Numbered from the stretch's first letter, positions 1 to 12,079 are shown. The stretch is 64,000 nt of DNA from Congeria kusceri (GCA_027627225.1 CM051024.1:77737504-77801503); one strand, 5' to 3'. The notes: a model not told the origin generated them from the sequence alone. Numbers and translations are program-made.

Positions 1-282
1 TTTTTGGTGGATATTCACGAAATTCCTTACAAGCATTTGTAGATATTTTATTTTGATGAGACAAAAAGTGATTCCCTGTTGCAATAATTTGTCCCATTGA
101 TGGGTAGAACCAGTTTTTGTGTCTTTAAACATTGGAATGAAGATGGACACATCTTCTCTGTGGTTATTTAAGTTTTTAATAATGTCTGTTTGCAATTGTT
201 ATTTGTGTTTGTTCAAAACTCTTAACAAAAGTATCTGTAACAAGAAACAAAAAGAAGCATCATATTTCTAAATCCTCACAAG

Positions 283-451
283 GCACAAACATTCTGTGGG
301 TTTGACTCGTCCCGTGTGCGAGCCACAGTAACGGGTTACATGGATGTACAACGAGGCAGTGAGGCGGCCTTGCAAATTGCCGTGGCTACGGTAGGACCGG
401 TTTCCATAGCGATAGACGCTAGCCATCCCTCGTTCCAGTGGTACGCCGGAG
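283..451 (+). CDS. Upstream cathepsin L copy, exon 6a (partial gene)
   Basis: Counterpart of 32886-33051. Open through 56 codons plus one base, with the same acceptor context and GTGAGA donor. It reads AQTFCGFDSSRVRATVTGY and ends HPSFQWYAGG. Compared with the other copy it has one extra codon beside the conserved Cys, plus R/Q, Q/H and W/S changes. Every coding substitution outside the indel region changes an amino acid. Exons 1-5 of this gene would lie left of the window. Confidence 0.8.
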
Positions 452-1031
452 GTGAGATGTCGAGAGTTGCAGTATGACCAACGTGCAATCTGTGTTCTCA
501 GTGTTATCAAAGTGTATACAATGCTTGTGAAAGGGCAGCTACATAAAATATTCACCAAGAAACACTCTCGATTTTGAAGCAGCAGCAACATTTCTTGTCT
601 TTTCTTTAAAGAAACACAGTTAACATTCTGAAGCAGTAACTACATTTGGTTATATTAATAGCATTATTCCTTTAATTTGAACACAAATTATTTCAGGATT
701 TAATTTATTCGGTACATCTTGGTGAATATTTTACAGCAGCAGTAGAACTATGTATGTAGACCCCGGTTTGTACTGCACATGATTTAATTTAATCTGCCTT
801 CGTACAGCAGTGAAGCCCTACTTATTCACATATATTTTTGCTTTAAACATGTTTATTTCTTTTCTTCCATCAATATTTGTTACCAAAGTTAAAACAGAAA
901 GCTTCCATGTGCTGTACAAAACTGGGCTGTACATACGATATACAGCATTGCTCTTTTGTCTGCTTCATTAATCGGACATCTTCCTATATATGTTAACCCT
1001 AACCCACTCTATCTTTCGCTTCTCATAACAG

Positions 1032-1200
1032 CAAGAGGACAGCTGCCGTTTCAAGGTTGCCAAGGAGCGTGCGGAGGTCACGAGTTACGTTGACCTTCCC
1101 TCGGGCAAGGAGGACAAGCTGTTGGAGGCCGTGGCGACCATCGGCCCCGTGTCCATAGCCATCGACGCTAGTCACCCGTCTTTCCAGAGCTATGCTGGAG
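1032..1200 (+). CDS. Upstream cathepsin L copy, exon 6b (partial gene)
   Basis: Counterpart of 33667-33835 with the same length and phases. Only two substitutions are seen: one silent, and one Gly to Ser in VTSYVDLPSG. The acceptor has a single pyrimidine-rich block (TCTTTCGCTTCTCATAACAG), where the downstream copy has a duplicated one. The donor is the same weak GTTAGG. Confidence 0.88.
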
Positions 1201-2668
1201 GTTAGGAGAGAACTTGGCGAAGCTAGATTCGGTTTTGTTCAAAAGCAGGTAGTTCTTTCAGAGCTGTGCAGGAGATAAGGGGAGAAAGTAGCAAAGCTAG
1301 ATTCCGATGTATTTGAAACCAGGTTTTATGCATGTGATGGTAGTCCTGTCAAAGCGAGGCATAATTTTAGGCGGCAAAAGCATAGCTAGTTGCAGTTTCA
1401 TTTAAATCAAAATAGTATGCATGTGACAGTAGCATATACTGTCGTATATAGTCTTCATTGTCTTTGAGGTTAGAAGAGGCAGATGCATACCTAGTTGAAG
1501 ATTCTTTTTCAATCACTTTATATTCATGTGCTGGTAGCATATTCTAAGTGTGGTGTATACACTTTGTTATCTTTGAGCCTAAAAGATGAAGTAGCTTTAC
1601 CTCAGTTTCTTCTACGAGCATATTTCTTTACATGTGGAGGTAGCATATTTCTTTACATGTGGAGGTAGCATATTTTCTCTGAGCAGAGTCTTTTAAGTAT
1701 TTACTGTGCAATATGTACCAGTTTTCATGTCTTAACTGGTGGAAGATATATGGTTGTTTTTGACATTAACCTCTTTATACAAGAACTACTTTCATGCACG
1801 CAGTGTTTTTGTGTTTCTGTCATTGTAGTAGTATGGTCAGTTTTCCCTTTGTCTTACGAAACACGCAGAATGCACAGATATCTACTTGATATATGTATAA
1901 AATTAATATATAATCATTATCGCCTGCTCTGTTTATAACATAATTGCTTTATATTATTCATACACTGTTTGTAAATGTGCTGAATTATATGTTAAAATTT
2001 CTGTGTTAATAGTACTTGCAGTTCACAATATTCTGTTTTTACATTGTGATGAGAACTTCATTATCTAAACTCTCCCAGAACTATACCACCCACTTGGAAC
2101 TTAAACATTGAACTATTATTTAGTTAGAGCACATATTATTCGAATCGCAGCTGAAATGCGAGATTTGATAGATGATTAAAACACGGTTATTTATAACATT
2201 GTTCTTTTAAATGAATTCAAAAAAATAAAACCTGTGAACTAAATGAGTATTGGGTTAAAGAAAATGTTTAGTGATTTATGACCTTTGTATACTAATGATC
2301 TTTTCTAAAAGTGATGCAAAACTTGGCAAGGAAATGCTTAGTATTCATAGAAACTATTTATACTTCAAGGATTTTTGATAACTCCATTACCATAGGTTGA
2401 TTTAGAGGGGGGCAGAATCGGCATCCCGGTAAAATTGTATAAAATACGATTTTTAAACCTCACAATTACATTCTCCTCAGCGAAGGATGATAAAAAAAAA
2501 TTCATGTCACGTTGCACCGAAACTAAACTATGATAGCACGCAAGTATTCTGTCATTTCTTTTCAAAATAGGTTGGTATGTACTAAATTTCCCAGCCTTCC
2601 CCCCTCTAACTCAAATCTTGTATCCATGCCTGATATGTTACCATGGTAACATGTTCTCTCTGCCGCAG

Positions 2669-2871
2669 GTATTTACGATGAGGCCGAGTGCAGCAGTACC
2701 GAGCTGGACCATGGTGTGCTCGTCGTAGGCTACGGCTCCGACTATCAGGACTATTGGCTCGTAAAGAACTCTTGGGGCATCGACTGGGGACTCGGGGGCT
2801 ATATCCAGATGGTGCGCAACAAGGACAATCAGTGCGGTGTAGCCACTCAGGCCTCCTACCCTCTCGTTTAA
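2669..2871 (+). CDS. Upstream cathepsin L copy, exon 7 (partial gene)
   Basis: Counterpart of 35287-35489, also 203 nt, open to TAA, with the catalytic His ([11 protein letters not shown]) and Asn (KNSWG) intact. Eight residues differ from the downstream copy: A/S, S/R, Y/S, I/T, D/S, L/D, G/E and Q/K. The result, [13 protein letters not shown], still fits the family (vertebrate cathepsin L has a similar WG..WG.GGY pattern), so this does not look like decay. Whether the whole upstream gene is functional cannot be told from the window. Confidence 0.88.
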
Positions 2872-5140
2872 GGTGCATCAGGTCGAGTGACTGAAATTTT
2901 GTTGTTTTATCGATGAAACTGAAGTTTTGGCGGAAAATTTCATGTCTTAAGGCGTAAGATTCAGGCTGCTATTGCAAAGTGTGTTTTGTGAAATACTATT
3001 TTGGGGTGCTTTTTTTATTTAGGTATAAGATTCAAGGTCATGTATAATAGAATGTTTTGTGAAATATATTTGCCTATTGGGAGCATCTGTTTCATTGGAT
3101 TGTTCTTGAAATGTACTCATTTTGAGCCTAAAAATGTGTCTGCATCTTGTATACCTTATTTACAACAAATCTCTGCAGTTGTATGAAGCTGGATTATTTA
3201 TATTCACCCACATTTTTGCACAAAACGGTAATGGGAACAGCTCATATTTAACTTCAGTGCAGAATTTCTGGGAAACATGGAATACTAAGACATGTCTTTC
3301 TCTTGTTACTGAGCACAATTTATTTTCTACCCCATTGTGAAACCATTTATAAATAACATTGTATTGCTGATGGCTTGTAGATGTTCTCCAAATTACGAAA
3401 GTCAATGTTAATTTAATAGCAATATCACAGAATTTTAGGCACATTTGCACAAAAGACTGTATCTAATTTGTTGATTTTGTTTTTCAGGAGTGTCAGATCT
3501 ACTTTAACATGGGAGACAACTCGAGTCAGAAGATATTCAACTGACTTGCTTCCCTTGCACAATATTCCAAGTATACTTTCATGTGATCTGATGTTGAGAA
3601 AATCTCTGCTGAAGATGTTTGTAATTATGGAGAATCTACAATTCTGCACCACATACAAGACCTGTCAATTGTGGTTTCATGTTCAAGATGTACTCTGTAG
3701 TGAAACATTTGCTAGAAAATATATATGCGGCATGTGGGAAAACCAAGCTTAATGAAAGCGCTTAAGTGTCGTCCTGGATCAGCCTGTGCAGTCCGCACAG
3801 GCTAATCCAGGACGACACTTTGCGCCTATGGTGGATTTATAATTGGAGGAGATTTCTTTGAAACAGAAAATACTATTAAAGTGGAAAGTGATGTCCCAGA
3901 TCAGCCTATGCAGTCCGGATGACCCTTTACGCACTTGCATAAAGCCCTGTTTTCCCACGACATGCCTCATGTATACATTTTTTTGTAAGCCAAACATGAT
4001 TGGTTGAAACGTCTTATCTTTTTTACTTCAAAATGCATTTCAAGAACGAGCAGAATATGATAGATTTTTTTCTTTTCCAATAATGTAGTGTAAAAATGTT
4101 GCTGAAAATATTACGTCTTTATAGTTTTATCTTCTGTGTTTGAAACATTATATGTGCTGAACCAAAAAAGAAACCTTAGCTAAGTTTAAATGTAATTTTG
4201 TAATATTTAAATAGATTTCGAAATCTTCTGTTTTTTTGTATAAGTTTGTATAAGCGGTTTGTATAACAATTTGGCATATATTTTATGAGTTTGTTTTTTT
4301 TGTTCAGCATATAATTTGTACGCAGATATATGCTTTTGTGTTGGTGTGAACGTGTGATACTGTACAGATGGGTATTGAAAATAATTGTGTTCCATTGTTG
4401 TTAATATTTTGTTTGCTTATATTGATTTGGCTCCTCAGTCAGTATAGGTTGTAGAATGGGTCTATTTGCTTGCTTGGTGTTTGTTTATTTGCAGTGTTTC
4501 AGTAACTAAGTTTCACTTTGAAAAATTATATGGGTAACTTATAGTAAATGTTGTTTTCAATATTTCATATCTCGTATTTTTGTAGAAATGTGTTGTACTT
4601 TTATTTTTGTCAAAGACTTTGATGCTATATGATTTCAGGATTAATTTTTTGTAACCTTTGTGATACAAATACAAAAGGGCATAAATAGGTAGAACGTTGA
4701 TTAAATTGATTAAATTGCTTGTTTTCATGCATCGAACAACATTGTGTGTGCTGGGTTATAAAAGTTATACAAGTGTTATAAAAGTTTGCTTTTTTTACAT
4801 TAAACATCTCGTCCTAAGTAAGAAGCTTTATACGCGTTCTTTAAATAATAAAAAAAATAATGAAAATTTGAAATCTTTACAAATAAGAGTTGAACTTGTA
4901 GTGGCCATTCAGGCTTTCATCATAGCTGATGTTTGACATTGAATTTATTACCATTGATATTTCTTTGCCATGTAAGATATTTTTAAAATACCAGTATGTC
5001 AGTTTTGTTGAAAATACTAGTAAGGCTTGTTTAATGTGTGTGGATGAATTGCATTGGTTTGATTTGTTTAACTTGGATGTTTAAATGTTGTGATACTGAA
5101 CATTTTCCAATAATATTTTCAATAAATAATTTCATATTTG
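2872..5140 (+). other. Probable 3' UTR of the upstream cathepsin L copy
   Basis: Collinear with 35490-37750. It carries a foldback MITE (3722-3974) and AATAAA at 5121-5126. No coding signal. Confidence 0.45.
3722..3974. mobile_element. Foldback MITE (dreissenid type), in left 3' UTR
   Basis: Both ends carry the family motifs (GTGGGAAAACCAAGCTTAAT / TTTTCCCACGACATGCCTCA). Inner inverted repeats GGACGACACTT and AGGCTAATCCAGG surround a unique centre with TTTCTTTGAAACAGAAAATA. No coding capacity. Confidence 0.85.
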
Positions 5141-6810
5141 TACTTCTTGTTATCTTTCAAAACAAATAGTTTTATCCAAGGATAATTTGTTGATTTATCA
5201 GTTTATCAAAATTTATTGGCCACTTACATAAAAGAAAAAAATGTTCGCTTAGAAAATTTTCTATCAAAACAGATTGATATTACCAGTTGCACTTAATCAA
5301 ATTTTAGTCTATTATTTAATTAGAATTTAATAAATAACTTTGTCGGAAATTTTACAGCATTTAAGTCATTATTTAAGTCATTGGCTGTTTTGAGCAACTG
5401 CACTTTGGCTTTCACTAGGTGATCTTGCGAAGAAGGAATATAAAATGTTAATCACATGTATATTAGCCTCTACACCTGCAAGTTCGTGTGTGATAAGCAT
5501 TTGACTTTGCGCATAAAACCCCACTTGTTTCAATAAAAACGCATCATTAAATCGATCTGAATCGATACGGCAAGTTTTTAATGTCCTTATTTATTTCCAA
5601 TGATTTTTGTTTGATTTTAATGAAATTAATACATATCATATGTTTATTAACAACAACAGGGGTTGACATTTTTGGGGTTGATGTTTTTTAACAAGGAGTT
5701 TAAAACACAAATAACTTAATAAACTTAACTAAAACATGGTACATTTATCTGTCGATGTTTTCTACGCAATTTTGTGCTCTAGTAAGTCAAGCAGTTCTTC
5801 GGCTCACACTTGCATAGAAATCGGACACGCGACGTTACGTTACATCATAATTTCATCAACAAACTTACCAGATTAGATGCTATTCTGCAATTTTATCCAG
5901 TAATTGCATTTGGGATATCACATGTTTAATTTTTAACCTACTTTACGCTAAAGAGCACAATCTTGTGGTTTGTGATGTTTGTCAATGGAAATTTCTCCAT
6001 TCCCAATAGCTGGGCAGGAGTAAAAAACTGTTGCTGGCCATACCTGGAAAGGTCTGTTGACTGACACGGAGCCGGTTTGTTTCTCTGGGACTCCCATGGC
6101 TGTTGGTATTTGTTGTATTTGTCGGGAGATCAAACACAAACAAAGAAATCTAACACCAATCATCTGTTGGGTATATACATATTGTGTTACAAATCTTGAT
6201 GTCGTATGGACAGTTTTTAGCCTCTAATAGTTTTTATCAACATGCATTTAAAATAATTGACAATTCAGTTGGGGATGTTATAACAATGCCTATTCAGGTC
6301 AATTTCCAACAAACAATTTTTACAGATTACAAATGTTTTTACAAAGACATCTCCATCAAACGTCCTTGCTTGTCAATCGGTCAATAATTATGTAGTGTGT
6401 TTTGCTTTTTGCTGGGGGATATCCACATTTCTTATGATGAAACTTAGTTCTCACAAAAGCTTGTAGTATTTGCCTAGAAGTCAAAGGGAGGTAACTTCAG
6501 ACTGACATTTCTCTCCCTTGGATAGTGATTTCTCAGCTGAGTGGATTAAATGTACTGGTATTAATTTCAGCCTAAAACCTTAATGCATCATAAACAAACC
6601 AAAGCAAATAAGAAAACTATTGCTGAAGGAGATGTAATTACTAATACTTAATAGTTTGGCCCAGTTCCGGTCCACAAGACTGCGGATATCACCTGGGTCT
6701 GCATTCACTTACTCATTCTTATGGACTTAAGAGAAAAGAATCACTCTTGAAACTGTTCAGTTAAAAGAATGCTGCTAATTTGAATCTTACTTGATATTCA
6801 CAACTAGAAT

Positions 6811-7040
6811 TTGTGGCGCATCGTGAGGAAACCGGTCTTAATGCGTGTGCTTAGTGTCGTCCCGGATTAGCCTGTGCAGTCCGCACAGGCTAATCCAGGA
6901 CGGCACTTTCCGCCTACAGTGAATTTATGTTTAGAAGAGACTTCCTTGAAACAGAAAATACCATAAAAGCGGAAAGTGCTGTCTTGGATTAGCCTGTGCG
7001 GACATGCATTAAGTCTGCTTTTCCCACGACGCCCATAAAT
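6811..7040. mobile_element. Foldback MITE nested in an older MITE (left copy)
   Basis: Family ends and both inner repeats are present. It is inserted in a sequence (6690-7170) that resembles the outer element at 41547-42072 (GACATTGGTATCCAGAATAT, TATGAATGGGTTGACGA). Confidence 0.8.
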
Positions 7041-8404
7041 TATAGAGTTTTATTGAGCCCATTTTCTAATGACATAAAAGACATTGGTATCCAGAATATC
7101 TGCAAACCCACAAGTATTTTTTCTCGAGTCTAAATCTGTTCCTTATTAAGTATATGAATGGGTTGACGAGTTACGTCCCTGGCTGATTTTCCCACGATGA
7201 CGGGAATAACAACTTACATTGTAGGTTAAGTTGCTAAACAAGATTTCTTTGAAGTTGTAACTAGACTGCCGATAAAAGTTGGTTAATTTTAATCATTTTT
7301 TTAAATTATTTAGATCTTCCTACTCCACCACCATCAATGGTTTAAACAATAGCTTTTGGCATCTTTGACGTGAAGTTTTAATAGACATTATTTATAAATA
7401 GATAATAAATACTGGTAGTACTTTCTTGTATGAGCATTATTGTGTTATGTTATGTTAAACTAAAAGCTCAATGTTTAAAAACATATTTCATCAGCACTTA
7501 TCACAAGCAAACACAAAGTAAATACTACATACTAATCATTGGCTTTTGCTAATAACATGTAATGCAAAGATATCATTGTATTTAAGTATTCATATTTCAT
7601 AAATCCTAAATACCCAAACAATTTTACTAACAAAGTCTACCTAGTTTTTTTATTATGTTTGGCCCTTGAATATTTCCCCCCCCCCCCCCCCCATCGATTT
7701 TAAATAGACTCCCCCCTATTTCACATTCAATGTTAATACTGCATAGTCATCACACTGCTTAGATCACCCGAACAGAGACGAAGGTGCGTGATAGTCGTGT
7801 ATTATATTCACAACTTTGAACACAAGGTCTCGAGTGTCTCATCAGGTTTATCCTCTAGATACAAATTTGTTCAGCCTTGCGTGAAGATTGTATCATTATC
7901 AACAGTTTTCATACTGCAAAAGAATGTCTCGCTTTGATATTTATACAAAGTAATGACCCCCTACACAGGAATCTATTCTCTGTTTAATAATAAGTATCAT
8001 TATGCACAGATGATTTGCGATGAATTCCAAGGTTTCAACTTTTAGGTAGAATGTTCTTTTTAGGAATCAACAAACAATTGCTGTGATCATAAACAATTAG
8101 GTTATTCAAAACATTTCAATTGATATGGTAAAGCCATTAACAAATACTCATATACTAGTAGGCAATTAGGACATTACAGCCAAACTTAAATTGTGATTTA
8201 CAAGTACTGAAATACTCTGTCAAAACTGAGATAAATCTTCGTCAAATCTCAGTTACTAATATTTGATAATGTTGTTTTGATAACTGGGACAGTGTTGTAT
8301 CCTGATGGAATTGTCAGACAATATTTGTATTAGGAATAAATATCATAATGTTGGAACAAATAGGTTAACAGAACATAGAACAGTAATAAATAGACTGAAA
8401 CTTA

Positions 8405-10108
8405 GACCAGATATCTCCTCCTAAACCGCTGGGCAGATTTTCACCAAATTTCACAGGAATGATGCTTGGGTGACCCTCTTTCAAAAAATTGTTCAAATCA
8501 TTACGGTCCGCTGCATATGTAGGTCACCAGAGCAAAAAATAGATTTAAAAACTGAAATCTTTAAAAATCTTCTCTGAAACCACTAGGCTTGGAGCTTTCA
8601 TATTTGATATGTGACATGCTCTAGTGGTCCTCTACAAAGTTTGTTCAAACTGGCCATGCCCTGGGGGTCACATGGTTGATATAGACTTAAATAGCAAAAT
8701 TACTTTTAAAATCTTCTCTGAGACCGCAAGGCCCTGAGGTTTTGTATTTGGTATGTAACATTGTATAGTGGTCCTCTACAAAGATTGTTTAAACGATGCC
8801 CCTGGGGTCAAATCTGGCCACGCCCTGGGGGGTCACATTGTTTATATAGACTTTAATAGCAAAATGACTTTAAAAATCGTCTCCTCTGAAATCACATGGC
8901 CCAGTGGTTTATATTTGGTATGTAACATTGAATAGTGGTCCCTTACAAAGATTGTTCAAATTATGCCCCTGGGGTCAAAACTGGCCACGCCCCGGGGGTC
9001 ACATTGTTTATACAGACTTGTATGACAAGTGGGCCTTAAAAATCTTCTCCTTTGAAGCCGTAATGCCCAGAGGTTTCATATTTAGCATGAAACATTGTGG
9101 TCTTCTACAAATATTGTTCAAATTATGCCCTTGGGGTCCAAACTGGCCACGCCCCGGGGGTCACATTGTTATAGAGACTTAAATAGCAAAATGCCTTAAA
9201 AATCTCCTCTGAAACCGCAAGGCCCAGAGGTTTCATATTTAGTTTGTAACATTGTATAGTGGTCCTCTACAAAGATTGTTCAAATGATGCCCCTGGGGTC
9301 AAATCTGGCCACGCCCCAGGGGTCACATTGTTTATATAGACTTAAATAGCAAAATGACTTTAAAAATCTTCTCTGAAACCTCAAGGCCCAGAGGTCTCAC
9401 ATTTGGTATGTAACATTGTATAGTGGTACTCCACAAAGATTTTTCAAATGATGCCCCTGGGTTCAAAACTGGCCACGCCCCGGGGATCACAGTGTTTATA
9501 TAGACTTAAATAGTAAAATGACTTTAAAAATCTCCTCTGAAACCACAACGCCCAGTATTTTCATATTTGGTATGTAACATTGTATAGTGGTCCTCTACAA
9601 AGATTGTTCAAATGATGCGCATAGAGTCAAAACTGGCCACACCCCAGGGGTCACATTGTTTATATAGACTTTAATAGCAAAATGACTTTTAAAATCTTAT
9701 CCTATGAAACCGAAAGGCCCAGAGGTTCCATATTTGGTATGAAACATTGTGTAGTGGTCCTCTACAAAGTTTGTTCAAATTATGCCCCTGGGGTAAAAAC
9801 TGGCCACGCCCCGGGGGTTGCTTGGTTTAAATAGACTGAAATAGCAAAATAACTGTTAAAATATCTGAAACTGCAAGGTCCTCTACAAAGATTGTTGAAA
9901 TATTCCCCATGTGTAGAAAATGGCCACGCCCTGGGGGTCACATGGTTGATATAAGACTTTAAAAATCTTCTCTTGAAACTGAAAGGCCCAGATCTTTATA
10001 CTCAGGTAAGTGTTTTATGGTCATTTGGCCGTCTTAATTGTTATAAGCCTTTCTGATCCTTTAAACTCATTTGAGCGACCTAGGGCCATCTTGGCCCTCT
10101 TGTTTGAC
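8405..10108 (+). repeat. Satellite-bearing element, ~163-bp tandem units
   Basis: About nine head-to-tail units of 155-168 bp, each with GTGGTCCTCTACAAAG, a GCCCCTGGGGTC block, CTGGCCACGCCCCGG and TATAGACTTAAATAGCAAAA. The array is followed by GAGCGACCTAGGGCCATC and GGCCCTCTTGTT near 10071-10106, a terminus that recurs at 14740-14770. The layout, a ~160-bp tandem core inside a larger unit, resembles the pearl-type elements described from bivalves; that family name is inference. Open frames inside it are by-products of the repeat. Confidence 0.88.
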
Positions 10109-10985
10109 AGATTTATGCCCTTTTTTAACTTTGAAATTTTGGTAAAAGTTTTTCAACGTTTTTCCAAAGCAGCCATTTTGATTGAAAGTTTACATTATTC
10201 ATTCACTTTTATTTACACAGATTTATTTTGGTGTCAAAGGTCGCACTTACTGACAGTGTATTCGGAGGCATATGTCACCTGGTAGTGACAGCACTTGTTT
10301 TTGGTTTGTTTTTTATTTGTTAAAACATCATGTCCACCAGAGAGTGGCGCCGTTACTCCTAATATACGATATCAGGGTCCTTTCGCTTCTGACCAGTCTT
10401 ACTTTCTAAACCAGTGAAGTGTTACAGGCACTCGTGTGCCTTTTGTTATATTATTTGTTATTGTTATTTTAACATAAATAAATTTTGCAAAAACAAATGG
10501 TTAGGTTTAAACCTGTTAGCGACTTTTTATTAACAAGCTCGCACAAGGATTAACCATAGATTATGGCTAACAAATACGTTATATTATTGGTGATCAACTT
10601 TTGTTATATAATTACTGATTAACTTGGATGCTGTGACTTTAAATTCAATTGCTCTACACAATACGGGTACTCATTACCAAAAAAACCTGGATATTCATGC
10701 AGTGTGTGATCTATTGCAGCAACAATACTGAAAAAAGCAGTAGGACGGTATACATTTACAAGCGTCATGGAGGTAATATTTATGCTTCAAGCATATATTG
10801 ACCGTCCAAAGAAGTGGAGTGGCGTCATTGGTGACATCAAGGGAAACACCAAACATGTTAGTGGACCAACCAAGGTGTTGTATTTACGCAGCACTGTAAT
10901 GCAAGTATCTAACGATTTTCTTGTTTTCTTTATATTATTATAATTAATACTTCCAGGAATCAGACTAGGTAGAGACGCGACATGT
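10109..10985. other. Intergenic stretch with no recognised feature
   Basis: AT-rich sequence after the satellite. I find no coding signal or known repeat. The 91-residue open frame at 10010-10285 begins inside the repeat terminus and matches nothing I recognise. Confidence 0.5.
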
Positions 10986-10989
10986 GCCA

Positions 10990-11375
10990 TGGGTCGTCAT
11001 GTTGACACCAACAGACCACATCAACTTATTCATGAGGTCAACTTCAGAGCTCTACTGCACAGCCTGACCAAGCCGTCCTTCCACAGGCGAATGCTATTGA
11101 CGCCAACAGTCAACACCAACTTATTTCTGAGGTCAACTTCAGAGCTCTACGGCACAGCCTGACCGAACCGTCCTTCCACAGGCCAATGCTATTGACGCCA
11201 ACAGTCAACACTAAGCCGTCCTTCCACAGGCGAATGCTATTGACGCCAACAGTCAACACCAACTTATTTCTGAGGTCAACGCAGAGCTCTACAGCACAGC
11301 CTGACCGAGTTGTCCTTCCACAGTCTTATGCTGTTGACGCCAACAGACCATAGTAACTTATTCTTGATCCTAACG
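10990..11375 (+). repeat. ~105-bp tandem repeat, degenerate
   Basis: Three to four units sharing GAGCTCTAC..CACAGCCTGACC, CGTCCTTCCACAGGC and ATGCTATTGACGCCAACAG. The unit length is close to 35 codons, but single-base indels (for example AACTTCAGAG against AACGCAGAG) put the units in different frames, and stops occur. It is richer in GC than its surroundings. Confidence 0.7.
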
Positions 11376-11380
11376 CATAA

Positions 11381-11566
11381 CTCCCAGAACAGCCCGAGTG
11401 TGCAGTTCTTCCAAAGGCCAATACTGAAGAGGCCCCAGGTGTCGTAAGGGAGGAAGTAGTGGCCAACCTCTCCCCGTCTTCACTTGATGATGACGCAGCA
11501 GCCCCACAGGAGCGGCCAGAGGAGGTCTGTTGTCCAGTTGTTTCGGGGAAATCAAAAGAATTATAA
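11381..11566 (+). pseudogene. Possible coding fragment, unrecognised
   Basis: An open frame directly after the tandem repeat reads PECAVLPKANTEEAPGVVRE, then an acidic, Ser/Pro/Ala-rich tail (SPSSLDDDAAAPQERPEEV), ending KSKEL and TAA. The composition looks protein-like and its GC content is well above the neighbours. VLPKANTEEAP echoes VLPQANAIDAN of the preceding repeat in one frame, suggesting one decayed repetitive gene or transposon product. The opposite strand is also open across the same interval. I do not recognise a family. Confidence 0.25.
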
Positions 11567-11756
11567 ACGTTACGTGGCAAAATAAAAAGTTAAATCATCC
11601 ATCGAGAGATTGCATATCCAGTTTTTATGAATGGCATTGAGTAAAAATGTTAAAATCTAAGTAACAAAATAATGACAAAAATGTGTGTTGTTGCCTGGCC
11701 TTTACAGGTCGTACAAACACATTTAAAATGATCTCCGTATTTGCTCCTTTTCCTTT

Positions 11757-12075
11757 TTAGCTCGACTATTCGAAGAATCGGTGAGCTATCCTACTACCCA
11801 CGTCGTCGGCGTCTGAATTGGTTAAAGGTTTTAGTCAAAAGTCTTGTAACTTCAAAACCAAATAAGTTATTCACTTGAAACTTGGAATATACCTTTGTCA
11901 TCAACTCTAGTATCAGGGGCAACATTACCGGGGCCATAACTCTGTTTTGTATTTTGACAGAGTTATGCACACTTTTTACATAGATTTTGTGGTTAAAAGT
12001 TTTTGTTCCAAAAATGTATTAACTATACAAGGCTTCACTTAAAAGTTTTGTATTTTAACAAATGTATGCCCCTTC
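11757..12075 (+). repeat. Dispersed repeat fragment (AGCTCGACTATTCGAAGAAT type)
   Basis: Begins AGCTCGACTATTCGAAGAAT and continues through GGGGCCATAACTCTG and a TTGTATTTTGACAGAGTTATG block. I recognise the start as a dispersed bivalve repeat. A shorter relative (GTCGAGCGAGAAAGCTC) is at 23880-23905. The element class is unknown. Confidence 0.45.
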
Positions 12076-12079
12076 CTCT

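Larger units (their letters stand above)
1..8404 (+). repeat. Segmental duplication, left copy
   Basis: Base 1 aligns with 32607 and the match runs with small substitutions and indels to about 8404 (41057 in the other copy). The left limit is outside the window. It contains exons 6a, 6b and 7 and about 5.5 kb of downstream flank. Copy-specific changes include a doubled CATGTGGAGGTAGCATATTT block near 1620-1675 here, a poly-C run of about 19 at 7675-7692 (seven in the other copy), and an internal MITE deletion in the other copy. From about 5140 to 8404 I see only non-coding sequence and MITE copies. Confidence 0.93.

Noticed and set aside
990..1010. Telomere-like TTAACCCTAACCC repeat
   Set aside because: Only about two units; better explained as the branchpoint and pyrimidine tract of the exon 6b acceptor.
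2606..2878. 90-aa minus-strand and 68-aa plus-strand (other frame) proteins over exon 7
   Set aside because: They overlap the true exon of cathepsin L in other frames; the same shadows appear at 35306-35512.
8405..9990. CRISPR-like array or repeat protein
   Set aside because: The ~163-bp units are contiguous without unique spacers, and the frames are not conserved between units. It is a satellite in a eukaryotic genome.
11326..11580. 84-aa minus-strand protein
   Set aside because: Ser/Ala/Gly-rich shadow of the plus-strand fragment and of a tandem repeat; no recognised domain.
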